Shown: positions 34,301 through 48,950, counted from the first letter of the stretch. The stretch is 64,000 bases of DNA from Latrodectus hesperus (GCA_037975125.1 CM075862.1:11397625-11461624); one strand, 5' to 3'. The notes: generated by a model from the sequence alone, not told the origin. Translations and numbers: made by a program.

Positions 34301-35272
34301 GAAAAGTTTTCTTATGTTTCTAAGAATGAGCGTGGCAAAAAATGCCTTCATTAGAAGTGGTTCTGCCGCATCTCCAGATATGTAATTTGTTACATTTAAA
34401 ATTACAATCATTAAGATTTTCTTGTTCGATATTTGTAGCTTTAAAATAAAAAAAAGTACAGCTTCTCTTGTGTTTTAAGGGATTTTTAAGAAAAATAATT
34501 ACAGAGGAAAATGAAAAAAAAAAAAAAAGAATCTATAGAATTATTTCGGTTGTTTCGAATACGAACAGAAGCAGAACAAAAAGAATAGATATGATTGAAG
34601 TGATATTAAAATTGATGTAGCTCGGAAATTTATCATTCTGCAAAATCAGCAATCCTTCATTTTTATTATTAATTTTTGCATCATTTAACGTCTTTCTTTT
34701 TACACTGTAATTCCGATACAATGTGAACAAAACAGATAAAAATAAATAATTTAAATCTAAAAAACACTGTAAAAGATTTTAAAAAATAGCTACGTTAAAT
34801 TGTTTTTAAGTAATAATGTCCACACGAATAGCACGTAAAAATCAAAAAGTAAATATTTCATCATATATTATATATAATAATATATTTTTAATGTAACTAA
34901 GATTTTTCAAATCATTGAATGCAGCGTAGGTTCTCTTAAACTCAAGACATAACCTTAAATTCATACACAGATTCTTACATTTATTTTTAATTTTTATAAA
35001 ATTGTTACTAGTTTTAATGGAAACTTTTTTTTTTATCAAAAATGATCAAGTGGCAATTTAAAATATAAAAATATTTTATTCTTAACTATTTACATTATGG
35101 CAAAAGAAAAGGAACCAGAAATTGCTTGGAACATATGTTTTTATAGTAATTAGTTACATAAAAGGGACATCTTTTTTATTTCGATACTTTTCAAAAGAAC
35201 AAAAAGTATTTTTCAATTATTATGTGAAAATTTTGTTTTAAATACGAAATGAATTGCATCTCATTTGATAAA

Positions 35273-37477
<2,205 letters not shown>

Positions 37478-38525
37478 GACCCAGCCACGCGTTGCAGTGG
37501 CTGAGTTTTTAAAATACATTGAATCAATTTTTTACTAATTTTTATGTTTAATCAAATTAATATTTTCTAAAAAAATTTAGAATAGGTTCATTCATAGGAG
37601 ATTAAAAATAAAACGTTTCACCAAAATTTAATAGTAATAGGTAAAGTATCGAAATTTTGAAATTAAGCACAAATCAACATATACTTTCTGAATTTACATT
37701 TTATTCATCTTATATTAAATTATAGTTTGTAATCAGTGACTTACTTATAAAATATACTATATAAATTAAAGACATCTAAAAATAAATTGTTATAAATGAG
37801 GTAGATAGCATTGACATCGAACTATTATTATTTTAATTTTAAATTATATTAAAACTAAAAATTTTTTCCGCGGCATTATACTGAAATAAAAAAAAATTAA
37901 AAGAATTTATCATTTGAATAAATAAATTAGATCAAAATGTTCTACTGAATAAATTAATAATTATCAAATTATAAAATAAAAATAAAAAATAATAAAAGGC
38001 TATCAAGAAATACTTACATATTTTCGAGGTGGTATGAAAATTAGTAGAGAAAAACAGTAATAAATAAAATTTTATTTTACTATTTATAATATTAAAAATA
38101 TTCAAACTGAATACTGCACAATAATAACACAATACAAAGTATAATTATGAAAATGATTCACGAAAAATTGTTATAGTATCATTATACATCATGAAAATAT
38201 ATGTAAATTCTATATTTAACCACGCGTTTTCGCGCGCACGATAATTTTCTAGAAGATGGTATAATCTAGAAAAATAAACACGTCGCCATCTGCCGAATAC
38301 CTGTGCAACTTAGATGCTAAACCGCCATCTATTAGGAACTTACAGAACTAACCAAAAAAAAATTTAGGGTTGTACTACCCCTAACATTTAGGGGGATGAA
38401 AAATAGATGTTGGCCGATTCTCATAGATACCGGATAAGCACAAAAAATTTCATCAAAATCGGTCAAGCCGTTTCGGAGGAGTATGGCAACGAAAACTGTG
38501 ACACGAGAATTTTATATATTAGATT
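37478..38525 (+). mobile_element. Unclassified arthropod-type interspersed element
   Basis: The stretch opens AGCTGACCCAGCCACGCGTTG and closes with CATCAAAATCGGTCAAGCCG, then GTTTCGGAGGAGTATGG and a TATATTAGAT end. This opening and ending pair is familiar from dispersed repeats in insect and arachnid genomes. The interior is A+T-rich without a coding signal. Class not assigned; edges are approximate. Confidence 0.5.
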
Positions 38526-38924
38526 AAATCATCTTTTTTTCTTTGCTCATTATTTAGTTACCCCGTAATGTCGAGTGAAAATGTTTTAAGTACCATTCGG
38601 CTAATAATATGAGTTTTATGCATATGAGTTATATTATAAATAAACTAATGAAAGACTAATTATTTTTATAGTAATCTATCTAAATTGTACCTTAAAATTA
38701 AAAACAGAATTATATCATTAGCTCACCAAACAGAATTATTAACGTTAATTTTATCCATAGTTGAAAATCAATTTTTAATCACGGAAAATTTTTTAAATGT
38801 GTAACATTAATTTCTTTATCTTATTCATAAAATTTACTAATTCCTTTTTGGGAAAAGAAATAAAAGATTTTCTTGTTATTTTAGTTTTATTTTTTTCTCT
38901 TTTACATGTGGTCGCTGCTCTATA

Positions 38925-39120
38925 CGTATATACGGAATCCACTTTACATTATAGGTTCCTGTCTAATTAAGCCTCAACTGTAAGAAATGATCGCTTAGCG
39001 ACAGATAAATCATCAATCAGTCAACTTCTCAAGGAATATCTAGCCAGGCTCACTTTAAGTCAGCATAGCATGGATTCGAGTCCCACTCCAGGTATAAATG
39101 ATTTGCAATCCATACAAAAC
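38925..39120 (+). mobile_element. SINE A tail followed by SINE A head
   Basis: A diverged family A 3' half (GGAATCCACTTTACAT through ATCGCTTAGCGACAG) is followed by a head with GGATTCGAGTCCC. This is the same tail-then-head order as at 1036-1250. Confidence 0.65.
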
Positions 39121-39899
39121 TATAAACTAATCTGAATTATCTCAATCAACTGATGGAATTTTCACGTTAAATTTAAAATATTCAACTTTTTTTTTTAATA
39201 TGAGTTGATTTTTTTTATTAAGTTTCAAATTAATTATTAAAATTTTCTCAAAATTTTTCATTAATAATATTTTTTATCATATTTCAGTTTTACTAAAATT
39301 CCTCGAAAAATCTTTGTTGAATACAAATTTTTTATTAATATTTTATCATACATTTCAATTTTCAATTTCATTTTAAAAAATTTACAAACAATATTGTACT
39401 TTTTTAAGTTACATTTTCTTATAATATTTGCTTCAAGTACAAAAAAATATAAAAATAAAAGAAAATATGCGTCAACATTTCTTGAGAAATGTAGTAGTAA
39501 TGCGTTAGTATGACTAATTAAAAAGTTGATTGTTATATGATCCATTGTATAAATAAAAGTTAAGAATCGAGTACCCCTTGATTTTTGACGCCAAGAAAGG
39601 CGCTAAAATGTAACAAACAAAATGGCTGCTGCGGCTGCACAAAAGCTTAAGTAGGTACCAGGGTTACCAGAAATTAAATTTGATCGCAAAACTGTATCGC
39701 TAAATTTTTTTGTCAAACTCAGCGGTATCCAATTCCAAACCGAATCTGATAGATTCCAAAAATAGAATTTTTATTTTGTGTGATTTTAGTAATATATGTA
39801 GTAATAAGAGAAAAAGAATTAAAAATTAATAAAACCACATAAGCTTCTAATAGTTCCATGCGTGCTGTACTCATCACTGAAATATTTTCAAGTACTTAG

Positions 39900-40160
39900 T
39901 GGCATCACTCAGTCTCTTACGTAATAATTATGAGATGCCCTCTGATTTGAATGGGAGAAGCCAGTCCAGTTTTTCGGAAGAAAAAAAAGGGTCAATGACT
40001 GATGGCATTACTCCACGAGAGAGAGACGGACAACAAGTTTTCCGCGATATTGTCATGATCAAGCTCGGATAGGAAGAAAGACCTCCTTTTAATGACAAAA
40101 CCTCTTCGCCTCCCATCACAAATAAGAATCTTTATTCTCCAATCTGGAAATTCCCCCGAG
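39900..40160. other. G+C-richer unique segment
   Basis: About 260 bp with raised G+C and purine-rich blocks (CACGAGAGAGAGACGG, GGATAGGAAGAAAGACC). No repeat match in the window and no recognisable protein. Confidence 0.25.
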
Positions 40161-40535
40161 AGCTCTTGAATACAGTTGAAACAACTTCACTGTTCATTCT
40201 TTTTTAAATGCTTTCTTTTATTTTCCGTATGATTTTATTAAAAAAAAAGGAAAATTTTTCCTAGAATCCTATTTTAAAAATATTGGCCTACACCAGAATT
40301 ATAACGCAAATCTAAAATATTTTAATATTGATCTCATGGATAAGATACATTTAAAATGTCATATATTTGCCGCTTTTCTATTCAATGTTTTTAAAAATAT
40401 GATCTAATTTATAAAATTTCCGCAATTTTTCTGTTTCCCTTTCATAAATTATATTAAATATACAGAATAAATGAGTTATACAAAGAAACATACAAATAAA
40501 TCATTTTATTCTTTTATATGTAGTAGTCTTTAAAC

Positions 40536-40823
40536 CAGCGATTTTCAAAATTTTTTTGCCACAGCACACTTTTAACGACATCAAAATTTGATGGTACACA
40601 AAGATAAGTTTAAAAGTGGTTTATTTGCTAATAAGACACTGTGTAAAATAGTCGATAATTATAATTTTATTTTTGTGAAATCGGTAATAAAGTATATATT
40701 ACAAAAACAACAAAAGTTTTATTGCTCTTTACTTATAATAAAATAAAAAGATAAAAAAAACGCGTATAATTTTTACTATGTTACATTTCTAAAATTTGGC
40801 GCCACATTGGTTGAGAATCACTG
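40536..40823. mobile_element. hAT-type MITE
   Basis: A 288-bp non-coding element starting CAGCGATTTTCAAA and ending TTGAGAATCACTG, an imperfect hAT-style inverted repeat. The 8-bp flanks CTTTAAAC / CTTTAAAT (40528-40535, 40824-40831) match at 7 of 8 positions. No transposase sequence was seen. Confidence 0.8.
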
Positions 40824-40832
40824 CTTTAAATT

Positions 40833-40873
40833 GATTTCTATAAAATATTTCACTTAAATATTTTATAGAAATC
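40833..40873. repeat. Perfect 18-bp hairpin next to the hAT MITE
   Basis: Arms GATTTCTATAAAATATTT (40833-40850) and 40856-40873 are exact complements with a 5-base loop CACTT. It starts 10 bp after the MITE end. Confidence 0.85.
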
Positions 40874-41367
40874 ATTTTTATATTTTGTAAGCACATTTAT
40901 AGAATCACACCATTCTATAAATTATGTTGCGCCTTCTGGTGGTGAGATCATATTCAAATTTAAAAGTTCGCTCATTGGTATTGTGTGAACAACAGGACTC
41001 TAATGCTGAGTTGACTGACGTTGGGCATCTTTGTGATACGCAGATATGTAAAGGATGATATTTCAGAGTTTTCCTGGTTTTCTCCCTATGGCTACGTGGA
41101 GAAACAACCTACTGAATGTGAAAACTTCTCTCAAAGAGCAATAGCCGATATAGGTACTGCTGTACAATGCAATAAAACCTGTACATCGTTATGTGTATTC
41201 TAACTACTTGAGCAATACCACACACATATAATCCAGTACTGAAAGTTGAAAAGATAATCCGAATTTATGCAATAGCAATAATTGCTTTTTATTAATAAAT
41301 TAAATATTTCCTTCTCTTCATGAAATAAGTCATATATTAAAAAATATCATATGGTACTCCCCTAATA

Positions 41368-42328
41368 CAGTAATTCCCCTGTAGCACAGTACATTAGTTA
41401 CGCGTTATACGAGCATCCTCGTAAAACGCACTTTTATGACCACGTATAACGCGTTATTTACAACTGATTCACGTTTAACTTTTCTCATTAAAGGGGATTT
41501 AAATTGAATATTAATAAAAAACTATGTAATGAAGGAAATGTGCGCGTTTTATTAAAATCAAACTAAGAACATTTTAAATAAAAAAACTTGTACAAAAGTT
41601 CATTTCAAATAAATCAAATAATTCTAAAACATGTTCATTATAATATTTTACTATATTTACAATTAGTTTTAGTTTATTATTACATAAATTTTTATTACAT
41701 TTACTATAGTTTATTCGCTGTAGGAGCTATCTGAAATAACATTCCACTGCGACATCTTCTTTTTGAGATTACATTAGGAAATTTTATTTTATTTAATTTA
41801 TTTATTTATTTATTTATTTATTTTTTGCAACGGTGGGCACTTGAATGACGAACCTTATGCCACAACAAGGACAGAAACTCATTTGTCGTTACCCAGCGGG
41901 CACCTGTGAACCAAGTCACGGGGCCCGCGCCGTACCACCACAAAGCCGTTTATAGGGTGGGGCACATTCATACAACATCACAGAAGAAATGCCAGAGAAA
42001 CAAAGAGAGAACAGAGAAAGAAAGTAACATCCATGCCTGAAACGGGATTCGAACCCGGGACCCACATCTGAAGAGTCAGGAACGCTAACCACTCAGCCAT
42101 TGGTCTACTTTTAGTAGAATATTCAAAGGTCAGTAATATAATTTAATTTAATTTTAAAAGAACACAGTTGACACAATGTGCAAATAATTATAAATTTCGC
42201 GAAACAGAAATATGACGTCGGGAATGAACGCATTATATGGGGGAAAACACGTATTTTAAGATGGACATGAAATCGCAAAGTATGAAAACGCGTTACATAA
42301 TTATCGTGTTATAGGGAGGGGATTACTA
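41368..42328. mobile_element. pogo/Tigger-like element with a SINE C insert
   Basis: The left end CAGTAATTCCCCTGTAG and the right end, read inward, TAGTAATCCCCTCCC form short inverted repeats next to TA on both sides (41366-41367, 42329-42330). The ends are rich in ACGCG/CGTTATA motifs. No transposase ORF was found. Without SINE C it is about 670 bp. A relative lies at 8010-8450. Confidence 0.72.
41818..42110 (-). mobile_element. SINE C copy inside a pogo-like element
   Basis: A minus-strand family C copy with GGTTCGAATCCCG-type B box and intact head, ending in a TTTA-repeat tail on the plus-strand left (about 41786-41822). Sequence on each side is continuous with the pogo-like element at 41368-42328. 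Confidence 0.85.
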
Positions 42329-42589
42329 TATCTTAACATTAAGAAAATTTACCAGGGACAAGTCAGTTGCACTTGCAGATGATATATGCAGGCATAACTT
42401 AAACGGGACAAAATAAGACTAAAATGTCTAAAATACACTATATGAAATCATGGATCATGAAAGAAAATCAGTTTTACATTATCATTTGGGTTAAAAATTA
42501 TTTACTACCAAGAATTTGTTTTCATAAGAATCCTTCGGAATAATATTTCGGAAGCTGTTCCATATGATTTCGTAACAGATGAGGTTTTT

Positions 42590-43070
42590 TTTTTTCCCCG
42601 GGATCTGGCCGAGCAGAACGGTTTACATTTATCATTTCAGCAGCTATCACTCGAGTGAAAGTGAAGAGAAAACGATTTCACAAAAACCCGGAAAGAGAAG
42701 GGCCCCCATCAGCATCGTAGCTGGTGGGCACGGGGCGCAGCGACTTGTGTAATGACATGCAGAGATCCGTCACGCGTGCAGCCGTGGCGATAAGGGGGAG
42801 GCATTGTCCTCGGGACACCCATTGTTTCAGAGCACACTCATCAAGACATTTCTCAGGAAATATTGCTCTCTGAATAATGATCGATGTCGCTGAATAACGC
42901 TGCGCGGTGTTAAGGAATGCGGCGATACAGTTTGTTTACCGAATCACCGAGTGAGTGGGCAGGGATGACCACCTGCCTCAATATCGGAAAGGACACTTCT
43001 CGTTCGCTTTGAGGGAGGAGCAGGGTGTTTGAGACGAAAGGCACTCATTTAAAACACGTATGATTCGAAA
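42590..43070. other. G+C-richer unique segment, candidate regulatory or UTR sequence
   Basis: About 480 bp of balanced base composition with many CpG sites (ACGCGTGCAGCCG, CGCTGCGCGG), unlike the A+T-rich flanks. No tRNA boxes, inverted ends, target duplication or repeat elsewhere in the window, and no convincing reading frame. It is about 11 kb upstream of SLC46 exon 1. Confidence 0.4.
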
Positions 43071-43222
43071 TCCAAGGTAAACTATAGCTTAAACTGAAAA
43101 AATGGGCTGTGAACTTCAGTAAGAACTTTTGGTTTTTAACTGTGAACTTCAGTAAGAACTTATAGTTTCCTTTCAAATAAATTTTGAATATATTTACTTC
43201 ATTTTTTATTACATACATTTAC

Positions 43223-43530
43223 AGCGGTGCAGGCGAGGACCGGACTGTGCCTTAAAGTTAGCGGATTTCGAACACTAGCCCATCAACATGTGCCTTATCA
43301 TTTTGTGCCACGGTCAGATGACGAGGTCACACCGAAGCCGGCACCCTTCTCTTCATATCCATGCTACAGCAGCGAAAGTAGTTTGGACGTCGCATATTAA
43401 CGACGACACCTCCCTAACCCATGGAGCTCCATCAACCTTGTGAAGGAGAATGTGGTCACCCTCCCAATCACTGCCCGTGGCAAGTGATCTCAACGGGAAG
43501 CGGTGTTAAGCTACTGAGCCACTGGGGCTC
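43223..43530 (-). mobile_element. SINE D copy
   Basis: A second copy of the family at 22514-22837, 308 bp, with GAGCCCCAGTGGCTCAGTAG at its minus-strand start and GCCTGCACCGC at its end. A weaker relative of its 3' part may lie at about 33410-33530. Confidence 0.75.
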
Positions 43531-43557
43531 TTCAGTTATATTACAAGCGATAGAAAC

Positions 43558-43815
43558 TAAAACTCACCGAAGCCTTTTGGCATGACAGCATACTTCAGAG
43601 TGGAAGATCCCAGATTCGATACCAGCCACTGTTGAACATCAAGAAATGTATATTGTACTTCTGCATGCCTGCCTGTCGAGGTGGGTGCTTGAGAGTTTTC
43701 CGAGTTTCTTCCCTTGAAACATGTGAAGGCATGAAACATCCAGTACTTCCACCTAATTCATAGAGCCCAACTCTGAGCTAAGTACGGGATATATGCCAGA
43801 GAATGCACTCATTTT
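43558..43815 (+). mobile_element. SINE I copy
   Basis: A plus-strand unit: GCATGACAGCATACTTCAGAG head, CAGATTCGATACCAGCCACT B box, GGTGGGTGCTTGAGAGTTTTC and GCCCAACTCTGAGCTAAG end. Only about 25 bp separate it from SINE D. Confidence 0.68.
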
Positions 43816-44514
43816 TCAAAACTGCTCCTTTTTTATTAGAAATTTATCTGAGAATTTTCAGCCAAATGAAGCCTTTGCATAGTCTAGTGGATAGCCTAAT
43901 AGGATCGTCCGGCTGCCAAGCTGCTTACCTTCTCATTTCCATCAAAATCACGGGGTGAGCTTTCGCCCCGTATTTCTCGTGCCCGTGATATTTCCTGGTT
44001 ACAGTGTTCGAAAATAACGCAGAAAAAAAATTCGGGTTATTTATTTTCTATGCTCGGGTTAAATATTTTTTCTTTTCATTTTAGCACCAGATATCAGTAC
44101 TATTCTATATTTAAAGTAATTGAAGGTAGTTAATTTTATTTTGGGTGTCAGCACTATTCAAATTTTCTTGCATCAAAAATAGGCACTTCAATGATCATTT
44201 TCTTAAAAACCATACGATCGTTAAGAAGTTAAAATTCATCGTTTGATTCCTGAAAGCACTTTTTATAAACAGCTGAATGAACTCACAAAGACCTTTTAAA
44301 GACCAATTGTTAAACACGAAGGCAGAAAATACACGAAATTTCCCGTTGTTATAAAGTGGTTTTGATGTAAGGCAGAACTTTTCACTACGAAGTGTGCAAT
44401 CATACTAGTATTCTACTGTGAATCCTAGTACATGCGGTTTTAAATATCAGGCTAAGATGTTTTAATGAAATTTATATCCACCTACTAAAATGCCCTTTGA
44501 AAAGACTTTAAATA

Positions 44515-44695
44515 AATAGAGGACGTATGTTACAAGGGAAGAAACCCAGAAAAATCCCAAGCTCCCACCCCGAGAAAGGTGATATTGGAAGCACAACGTT
44601 CACCTCTCTTTGTACAACAATTGTTGGAATCAAACCTAAGATCTTACACTCTGGCCAGCAACTGTTTCACCATTGCACCATGGTGAATTTCAGAA
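44515..44695 (-). mobile_element. SINE I, degraded
   Basis: A minus-strand relic with GGTGCAATGGTGAAAC head region, GATTCCAACAATTG in the B-box position and GTGGGAGCTTGGGATTTTTC body. Further weak pieces are at 31085-31215 (minus), 40995-41115 (plus) and near 61250-61320 (minus). Confidence 0.5.
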
Positions 44696-44880
44696 TATGA
44701 TGTGCATATATGTGGTGAGTGAAAGTTAGGGAATTCGAATCCTGGGTTAATCAAATACCGTCGTGCTCAATAATGCCGACTGAATCACGTTAAATATGTT
44801 CTGGTCGCAATGTCCTCCTAGTGAAATGATATTTCTGGATTTTCCAGATTAAGTATTAGAGGGTATATATAACATTTAAA
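44690..44880 (+). mobile_element. SINE F, partial
   Basis: A plus-strand relic with AATTCGAATCCTGGG as the B box and CTGGTCGCAATGTCCTCC, then GTGAAATGATATTTCTGG. The head is missing. Confidence 0.6.
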
Positions 44881-45499
44881 TAGAAACATATATAAAATAA
44901 TATAGACCATTTAGGTAGAAATTATATAGAACTGTGGTAGTCCGAATGAATCGTATCAAATAATTGTTGGTAAAGACGCATATAGGACACCGCAAACGTA
45001 CTTTTTACTCTAGGACTCCAAACATTCATGCAAAAAGAGGGGAAGAAATCTTTTAAAAAAGAAGTATTACAGCTCTGGGTGTTTTCAATACGTTTTTCTT
45101 AAGATTTCAATCAGCTTTCATTCATCCAAATAGTAAATACAAAATATTTAAATAATCTGAAAACAAGCTTTCGATTTTTTGAACTTGCTTTGACCAGATG
45201 AATGATTTTAGCGAATTTTCGCAAAAAAAAAGCTTTGGTTGTAATCACCCAAAAGCATAGTACATTGTAATAAAAAAAATTAATTTTCTTTAATTTTTTC
45301 AATAGCAGACTATTGGCAAAATTATTTTTGTGGGAGTGAAGGGACATTGTTTTATCAATGACCACTATTTGAAAACTTAAATACATAGGACATGCACATA
45401 AACATGGTTGTTTTTACTAAAAAGGTCTCTATTATGCATATTTATAATCGAAGAAGATTCCCCACTCCATTCAGCAAATTTTCAGAACTGCATCAAAGG

Positions 45500-45790
45500 T
45501 CGCGGTGGCCTGTCCGGTGAGGGCTTCGTTCTCATCATCGGAAGGCAGTGAGTTGAAATACCGGATATACCGAAGATCCGTCGTATAGGCTGCTGGGACA
45601 AATATATCTTGCTCGCAATGTCTTCCAAGTGAAATGATACCACTGGAGGTGGTAGATATAGTATATAGGGGTGTTCTGCTTGATTCTTGCTTCTAAATTA
45701 GGAAGAGTCCCACCGAACAGCATACATAGCAGTTCAATTAAACCCCAGCGTTTGGCTCTACCAGTAAATAGGCGTAAGCAGGTGCTCACT
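45500..45790 (+). mobile_element. SINE F copy
   Basis: A plus-strand family F copy starting GCGGTGGCCTGTCCGGTGAG, with CGAAGATCCGTCGTA, CGCAATGTCTTCCAAG and TGAAATGATACCACTGG in order. The B box is worn (GAGTTGAAATACC). Confidence 0.75.
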
Positions 45791-45903
45791 AAGTCACATT
45801 ATGACTTATACTCTAGCCTTTAATATGACTGCTTGTATGTCCGATTCCTACCCCGAGCTTGTAAGGCGCCTGAATCCACTTTAAGTCATGAGACCTGGCT
45901 GAT

Positions 45904-46081
45904 TGGTTGGTTTGTTTGTCGCTCAACGGTCATTTTTTGCACACGAGGGCTGATTAGCTCGGGACTTACGGTTTAAAGTGGATTCCGAACCACAACAAAC
46001 ATCCATGCCCAAGGAGGGATTCGAACCTACGAATTGTTGAACCGAAGGCAAGAGCGCTAACCATTCGGCTGCCAGCTCGGC
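45904..46081 (-). mobile_element. SINE A copy
   Basis: A near full-length minus-strand copy with GGTTCG-type B box and CCGAATGGTTAGCGCTCTTG head. Its 5' end faces another family A copy on the plus strand 62 bp away. Confidence 0.85.
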
Positions 46082-46142
46082 GAAACGGCAAATAAATCAA
46101 ACATTGTGATTTTAATAGAATTGATGTATCATATTAAGTCAG

Positions 46143-46316
46143 CATGACTACAAGAAGAATGATTAGCGCTCTGGCCTTTGGTTCAACAGTAAGAGGGTTC
46201 GAATCCTACCTTGAGCATGGATATCTGTTGTACTTCGGAATGTATTTTAAACCAAAAATCTCGATCTAATTAGTTCTCATGGGGAATAAATGACCATTAA
46301 GTGACAAACAAGCCGA
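46143..46316 (+). mobile_element. SINE A copy, older
   Basis: A plus-strand, diverged copy: GATTAGCGCTCTGGCC head, GGGTTCGAATCCTACC B box region, and a body ending near ATGACCATTAAGTGACAAAC. It lies head to head with the minus-strand copy at 45904-46081. Confidence 0.8.
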
Positions 46317-48429
46317 ATGTCATCATTTAATCTGCATTGATGAATCTCAATTTTGTTTTACAGCTGCTAATCGTTGTATATTTTGTAACAAATTATTTCC
46401 ACACTATTTTACAATCGATTATCTACTCTCATTACTTTGAATCATAGTCGAGAAAGGAAGTCGACATATAAGGTAACCTCTTCTCTAAACCAAATCAGTG
46501 CAAGAACATTGGACCTTAGAAAATTATCAACAACCTTAGTCCTTCTCAGCATGACTCGGGTATCGAGCAAGTTATCTCCCACATCGATGCTATTTCGACC
46601 ACATTGCTCTGGCAATTAAAAACATGAAAAGTGAATGAGTAATATTCCTTTTGTTTAGTAAAAGATAAATTTTCCATGGTCTAATAATAATCTTATTTTC
46701 TCACACAACTTTTTAAAAAATATGACATATAAAGCTGATTTTCTATACGTCATACCACTGCCTATACGTACAACAACAGGTCAAACCTAAATGACAATGA
46801 AACACCCCCTTACCAAATTATGCTTTTTTATGTAAAGCACTCAGACAAAAACATTTTTACAAAACTTGGAATCTTACATATAACAATCTACTTTTCCATA
46901 CTAACTTTATATTGTACTTAGTAAAACTAATTTATACGTATTATTAATTTTTTATTCAAACCATCGAATGGCTGGCGTAACATAACTACTCATGGCATTT
47001 GCGCCAGAAACCCAACCACGTCAGGCATTTAAAATACATGGACACGAAATGTAACCCAGTGTATTTCCCTTGCTTATAAGATGCGACCTTTGGCTCCTCT
47101 TTGGAACAATGGATAATGGTTATTGATGGGACCACTGGGATAGAGCGTACCGTATTGATGGGGTGATAGCTTATCCTAATTCACAATGCTAAAGGGTTAC
47201 TTGGTAAGAAAAAGCATTCTTATCTGCCGGAAGTTGAACCTGTTAAAGCGCAGTTATGGTTACAGTTTTACCAAGGAAAGAGCCATAAATTCCTGTGTAT
47301 ATCGAAAAATATCGAAGAGGTGGTCATCTGCCGTTATTCCAGCTGACCTTGCGTCATCACCAAAGTAACCTACGCTGAATTTATCGAAACAGGTTTCTGT
47401 GTATATAATCTTAATATTCTGTACTATCAATCTAACAGTTGGTTTATGCAATCTTAATGGAGTCAATTCATCACTAGATGGGGCTTCTATACTTGGTACT
47501 AGATATGCGACAAGTACTAAACATCGAAGAAATTGCTTACATTATCATTTTTATATACATTTGTATTTGAATTTTGTAAATGTGTCCATCTTAATTTTAT
47601 CCACAAAATGATAGCATTTGCTTTTTAAGATTTACAATGTCACCTTTAATAATTAACAAACAGTTGAACATTTTTGCTTTTTTCAAATTTTTCTGTGTTT
47701 GAATAAGCTAAATAATTTTCGCAAATGAGTGAAAAAGATAAATGGCACAAAAAGTGTAAGAAGCTTTATTGTGCCAAGAGAAATTTGTCGTCAGAATTCT
47801 TTTATATGAACTGATTTAAAATAATACAGCAATTTATATTGATCATCGACTGTTGTGAATTTTTTTTTAAATAACCAGATAGCTCAAATTTAGTCACCAC
47901 TTTACTTTAACAAGGTAACGTTTCAAGAAAACAGCTTCATTGAAATGCTTATCATGGGCAATATTGGAGACAAAATCGCGAATAAATTGGAGACAAAAAG
48001 GCAAAATGGCAAATCAATATCAGCGCAGAATTGCTCTTAACCTATTAGATTCAAATTTAATAGTTTATGTGGCGGACGCATCAAACAATAATAAATCACC
48101 AAACGTACTAGACATGTGATTTTGATGCCATACGAAGTGATGTACTTAAATTAAAATCTTACTTTAGACAGTGTTTGAAATATGGAAAACTCTTAATAAT
48201 ATTTATTTGAAAAAATAAGTTCACTTTCAGATCACCAGATACCTAATTGTTTTAAATTTTCATCTTGGCTACTAATCAATCTATTAACAAAGCAAGACAT
48301 AAAATAGTTAGATATACTTAAAAAGTTCGATATATATTTTTCCTATAAAATCTATTTTAAATCCTCAGTAAAATATTTTAATTTGTTATATCTTAAGGGA
48401 ACAACTAAATGGAATGATTTCACTTGATT
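46317..48429. other. Gene-free stretch with weak coding-like relics
   Basis: Two segments (about 46320-46630 and 47050-47500) are a little richer in G+C and have short open frames, possibly old transposase or other element remains. No motif is good enough to name them. Confidence 0.4.
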
Positions 48430-48595
48430 TAGTTCGTCTTCCATGGTCACATTTTGCACAGGTAACTTAAATAGACCGCGATAACAACTTACTGTACATT
48501 CCAAATCACTTCAAATATACATTTCTCAGACAGGAACTGAACCCACGAACGATCTAATAGGCGTTTAATGCGTTAAGCACTCCACTGTTAGTTTC
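48430..48595 (-). mobile_element. SINE A, degraded
   Basis: A minus-strand relic with GTCACATTTTGCACAG, TTAAATAGACCG and AACTGAACCCACGAAC in family A order. It lies directly before a plus-strand SINE F pair. Confidence 0.6.
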
Positions 48596-48651
48596 ACTCT
48601 GAGTTCTCCGGTGTTGATAGTCTAAGGTTAAAAACCGGCCACATATTTGCC

Positions 48652-48950
48652 AGAGCCATGGTGGCCTGGTCGGTTAGGGAGTTGTTCTCATTATCGGAAG
48701 GTAATGATTTCGAATCCAGGCTTAACCGAAGATCCATCGTATTCGCTAAAGGCAGCAAGGGCACGTAAAAATTGAGTGTGGTAGCAATATGTTCCAAATG
48801 AAATGATACCTCTGGGGTGACAGGCCCAGTATTGGGGATCTTCTGTTTAATCCCTGTTTCAAAATACGAGGACTACACATGGCTGCTTCTATCTAACTGG
48901 AGAGCGCAACTCAGGGCTAGATGCAGGAAAGCATGCTGATGCAACAATAA
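48652..48950 (+). mobile_element. SINE F copy (first of a direct pair)
   Basis: A plus-strand copy: ATGGTGGCCTGGTCGGTTAG head, GATTTCGAATCCAGG B box, ATGTTCCAAATGAAATGATA middle, and AGCATGCTGATGCAACAA end. A second copy in the same orientation begins about 12 bp later. Confidence 0.8.

Noticed and set aside
46330..46630. Possible Tc1 transposase fragment (I-D-E-S-Q-F)
   Set aside because: A single short motif; no second D, no E block and no inverted ends nearby.
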